The notes under the pieces were generated by a model. That model saw only the letters and a program-made list of their open reading frames with translations, did no database searches and was not told the origin of the DNA. Shown here piece by piece: positions 61,478-64,000 of a DNA stretch of 64,000 nt (its first letter is position 1; the number at the start of each line of letters is the position of its first letter). This DNA is from Opacimonas sp014872805. GTDB lineage: Bacteria; Pseudomonadota; Gammaproteobacteria; Enterobacterales; Alteromonadaceae. Location of the stretch: the NCBI GenBank assembly GCA_014872805.1, contig WKFN01000005.1, positions 77,317 to 141,316 on the forward strand, written 5' to 3'. The position numbers and the translations under genes were made by a program.

Positions 61478-63901
61478 TTATTTGAGCTCTCGCATGGAGA
61501 TAACCACACCATTGTTATTCTGACCAATGGTGTAAGGGCTGATTGATATCTCAACTTCTCGCCCATTTTCAGCTTTGGTCGTTTGATGGACACTTTCGCC
61601 ACCATTGTTGACGCTGTTTATGTGTTCATGCAAACCTTCAAACTCGAACTTCAGTGACAAATCCATGAATGGACGATTTAAATCGAAGTCCATGATATTC
61701 ATAAAATTCGTCAATGGACGAGTATAACGACGAATGCGCAAATCAGAATCCAAGAACAACACGGCAAGTTCTGTGGCAGTTAATAAATTCTCTAAGTCAT
61801 TATTAATATCTGTCAGTTCGACGATCTTTTGCTGATATTCGCTGTTAACTGTATACAGTTCTTCGTTAACCGATTGCAATTCTTCGTTGGTTGATTGCAA
61901 CTCTTCGTTGGCCGCCATGAGTTCTTCATTACTCGACTGTAATTCCTCACTAGTGGTATCGAGATCCTCTAATGCCTCACGATACATACGCTGACATTCA
62001 ACAAGTGAGCTATCGAGTTCCATAATTCGTTGCTGGGTTTGTTCATCTGGGGTATAGACTACGTCAGCAACTGGCTTGCTACTGACGCTTTCTTCAATAA
62101 AGCTGATGGCGATGTATTTTTCGACTTCATCATCTTCGGTAAAGGTATAGCAGTTCAGACCATAGCTTTTTAGCATGCCCTCGGCGTCTTTTTCGCGTAA
62201 TACACTTTCCATTAATACGCTTTTGTCTTCCCTTATTACTTGGTGGGCAGCAGACAAAACGTGACTGGTTAATTCAGGAATCAAGATATCAGCAACATCT
62301 TTAGTGACTTCGCCGGGCTTCAGTTTTGTCGTGAAGATCGACGTGTCCCCGTAGCTGTATACCAGTTGTAGTTTCGAATCGATAATAAACGTGGGTGGAA
62401 TATAACGTTCTTGTAATGACTTTATTCCTATCAAACGATTGCGCGGCTTGATCGCGCGTTTGTTGATGCGTTCGATATATTGTGGAATGGTTTTAGGTTC
62501 ATACCCACCACGACGGATCCCTTGCGTGGTAATCGATGAAACAGGGATGCGTAAATCTTGGGTTTTTTGGTATACGCGCAGTTTTGAGTCAATGGTGTGG
62601 AAATAGTTTGAGAAATTCCCTGGAGATTCAGCGCTTCCAAGCACCATGTAGCCATTTTTCTTGAGTGCAAAATGGAAAAATGCGAGCGCTTTTTGTTGTG
62701 CTGGGGTCTGTAAATAAATCAATGTATTACGACAGCTAACCAAATCCATGTTCGAGAATGGCGGGTCTTGAATGACATTGTGTGTGGCCAATACAACCAG
62801 CGAGCGAAGCTCTTTAGTGACTTGGTAATTTCCATCAGAAAGGGTAATGAAGTATGTGCTTAAGTACTTACTGGGCACCTCATTGGAGATGCCAGTAGGG
62901 TAAATTCCGGTCGCTGCGTACGCGACAGCGGACTAATCAATGTCTGAAGCAAAAACCTTGATTTGACGTTCTAAGCCAAGCTCGCGAATCGTACTGTCAA
63001 ATAACATGGCAATCGTGTAAGCCTCTTCACCGGTGGAGCAACCCGTACACCATACGCGGATAGGGTCCTTCGGAGTACTTTCCATTACTAGAGGTTTAAC
63101 AACGTCTTCACGTACCTTGTCCCATAACTCTTTGTCACGGAAAAACTGAGTGACACCAATGAGTAGATCTTGTTTAACCAACTCGATTTCATTTTCGTTT
63201 TCTTGTAAGTATTCCCAATACTCTTGCAAAGAAAGTTTATTGTTAATGCTCATACGGTGCTCAATACGTCGAGCAACCGTGGATTCTTTATAAGCTTTAA
63301 AGTCCAAATCCGTTTGTTTTTGGATGAGTTTGAGGATCTGTTCCAAAATGCCTGTATTCTGTGATAAATGGAACTTGAATTTGTCAGTAGTGGTCGCAGT
63401 TAATGGATGCGAGATAAAGTTTTTGATGTATTTTGGCATCTCAGTGACTTTTAATACAAAATCCACTGAGCCCGTGTTTATTGCATTCTGTGGCATGCCA
63501 TTAAATTGTGCTTCTTCAGGATCTTGTGCAATGACCATCGCCCCAGCTTCTTTTAATGCCTGAATGCCTCGACAGCCATCTGAACCAGTACCGGATAAAA
63601 TAATACCAACCGCTTTATTTTGTGAATCTTCTGCAAGAGTCCTGAAAAACTCATTGATGGGTAAGTTGATGCGATTGTCAGGTGGCAGTTCAGACAAATA
63701 AATCTTACCATCAGTTACTCGCATAAGTTTACCGGCAGGAATCAAGTAGACAGTGTCGGCGAGTAAGGTTTCACCCTCAGTCGCTTGATGCGTTGGCATG
63801 TTCGTATGCTTTTTGAGGAGTTCATCCATCATACTCTTGAAGTCGGGTGACAAATGTTGCACCACAACAAAAGCACAACCCAAATCATCGGGTAATGCAT
63901 C
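61478..63901 (-). pseudogene. CheB-CheR-PAS fusion gene, broken by an IS and an amber codon
   Basis: A chemotaxis-type fusion of a methylesterase and a methyltransferase, both acting on receptor glutamates, now broken. The minus-strand reading begins within the CheB domain (ALPDDLGCAFVVVQHLSP), so the N-terminal GxSxGG nucleophile region is gone; directly upstream is an IS end (63902). CheB residues His (VQHLSP) and Asp (GSDGCRG) remain, then CheR (STVARRIEHRM, GCSTGEEAYTIA). An in-frame TAG at 62933-62935 cuts the frame after VFASDID, and the same frame goes on with SAVAYAATGIYP, as an intact CheR would, through SCRNTLIYLQ, a long coiled coil (EELQSSNEELMAANEELQ type) and a PAS-like domain to RELK. 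The two parts read 316 and 466 residues as open frames. Two separate lesions make a working protein unlikely. Confidence 0.88.
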
Positions 63902-64000
63902 TGACCTTCTCCCTTAATTAATACCACTTCTTTGATGAGAAATTATTAATTAAGCTGCCTGTTCAACAAACTCTTTTGGCGATAAATAATTCAGTGAACT
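63902..64000 (-). mobile_element. Right end of an IS3-family-like insertion sequence
   Basis: From 63902 the plus strand begins TGACCTTCTCCC, a form (TG...CA ends) typical of IS3-family termini, at the exact point where CheB homology stops. 48 bp inward is the stop of a transposase-like frame. The element continues past the window edge, so its other inverted repeat and the target-site duplication cannot be seen. Confidence 0.7.
63950..64000 (-). CDS. IS3-family transposase (OrfB), C-terminal end only
   Basis: Only the last 16 residues are visible: SSLNYLSPKEFVEQAA then stop. The motif 'R-P-H-S-S-L-x-Y-x-(S/T)-P-x-E-F' is the well-known C-terminal end of IS3-type OrfB integrases (rve family). 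The rest of the gene lies right of the window. This fits the IS end at 63902. Confidence 0.75.
   Translation of the reverse strand, partial: SSLNYLSPKEFVEQAA

Overview
The window looks like a chromosomal segment of a marine gammaproteobacterium of the order Alteromonadales, most likely an Alteromonadaceae member of the Glaciecola/Paraglaciecola/Alteromonas type. This placement is inference from gene order and protein style: a yceD-rpmF-plsX-fabHDG-acpP-fabF-pabC-mltG-tmk-holB-tatD run, divergent rne/rluC, divergent rnhA/dnaQ with a tRNA-Asp array, and an unlinked astB. No sequence search was possible.

Bases 1-12100 are surface and accessory DNA. The left edge is the AT-rich end of a sugar or O-antigen cluster (cut aldo/keto reductase, PglD/NeuD-type acetyltransferase, DegT-type aminotransferase). 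A small module follows: a tyrosine recombinase divergent from an XRE-type regulator and two uncharacterised genes. Then come a small lipoprotein, a FlaA1/CapD-type sugar-nucleotide dehydratase, a small secreted protein and a 1146-residue lipoprotein with three Ig-like domains, two trypsin-like domains (the first apparently dead) and delta-60-type repeats. The last three share a 17-bp site, consensus CTAAGAAAAAGnCTtAG, that abuts the -35 position at nearly constant distance from the -10. I read this as an uncharacterised regulon.

Bases 12100-15170 carry three stand-alone LuxR-type helix-turn-helix proteins around a hipBA toxin-antitoxin pair, with palindromes and direct repeats upstream. Bases 15284-26250 hold transport and metabolic genes: an EamA exporter, a homocysteine methyltransferase, an exported GH13 plus GH31 alpha-glucan pair, a signalling group (HTH-REC fusion divergent from a porin and REC-EAL gene pair) and an exported isoaspartyl peptidase.

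Bases 26260-61404 are mostly housekeeping: hrpA, a PilZ protein, rnhA/dnaQ, three identical tRNA-Asp genes, a cytoplasmic GH13 glucosidase, lolD plus one Lol permease, a dicarboxylate-type symporter, astB, topA, rne with a leader of about 415 nt, rluC, the fatty-acid operon, and dgt. Next to dgt is a small SulA-like gene with two LexA boxes.

The right edge is decayed. A CheB-CheR-PAS chemotaxis-type gene has lost its N terminus to an IS3-type element whose end lies at 63902, and it also carries an in-frame amber codon at 62933-62935.
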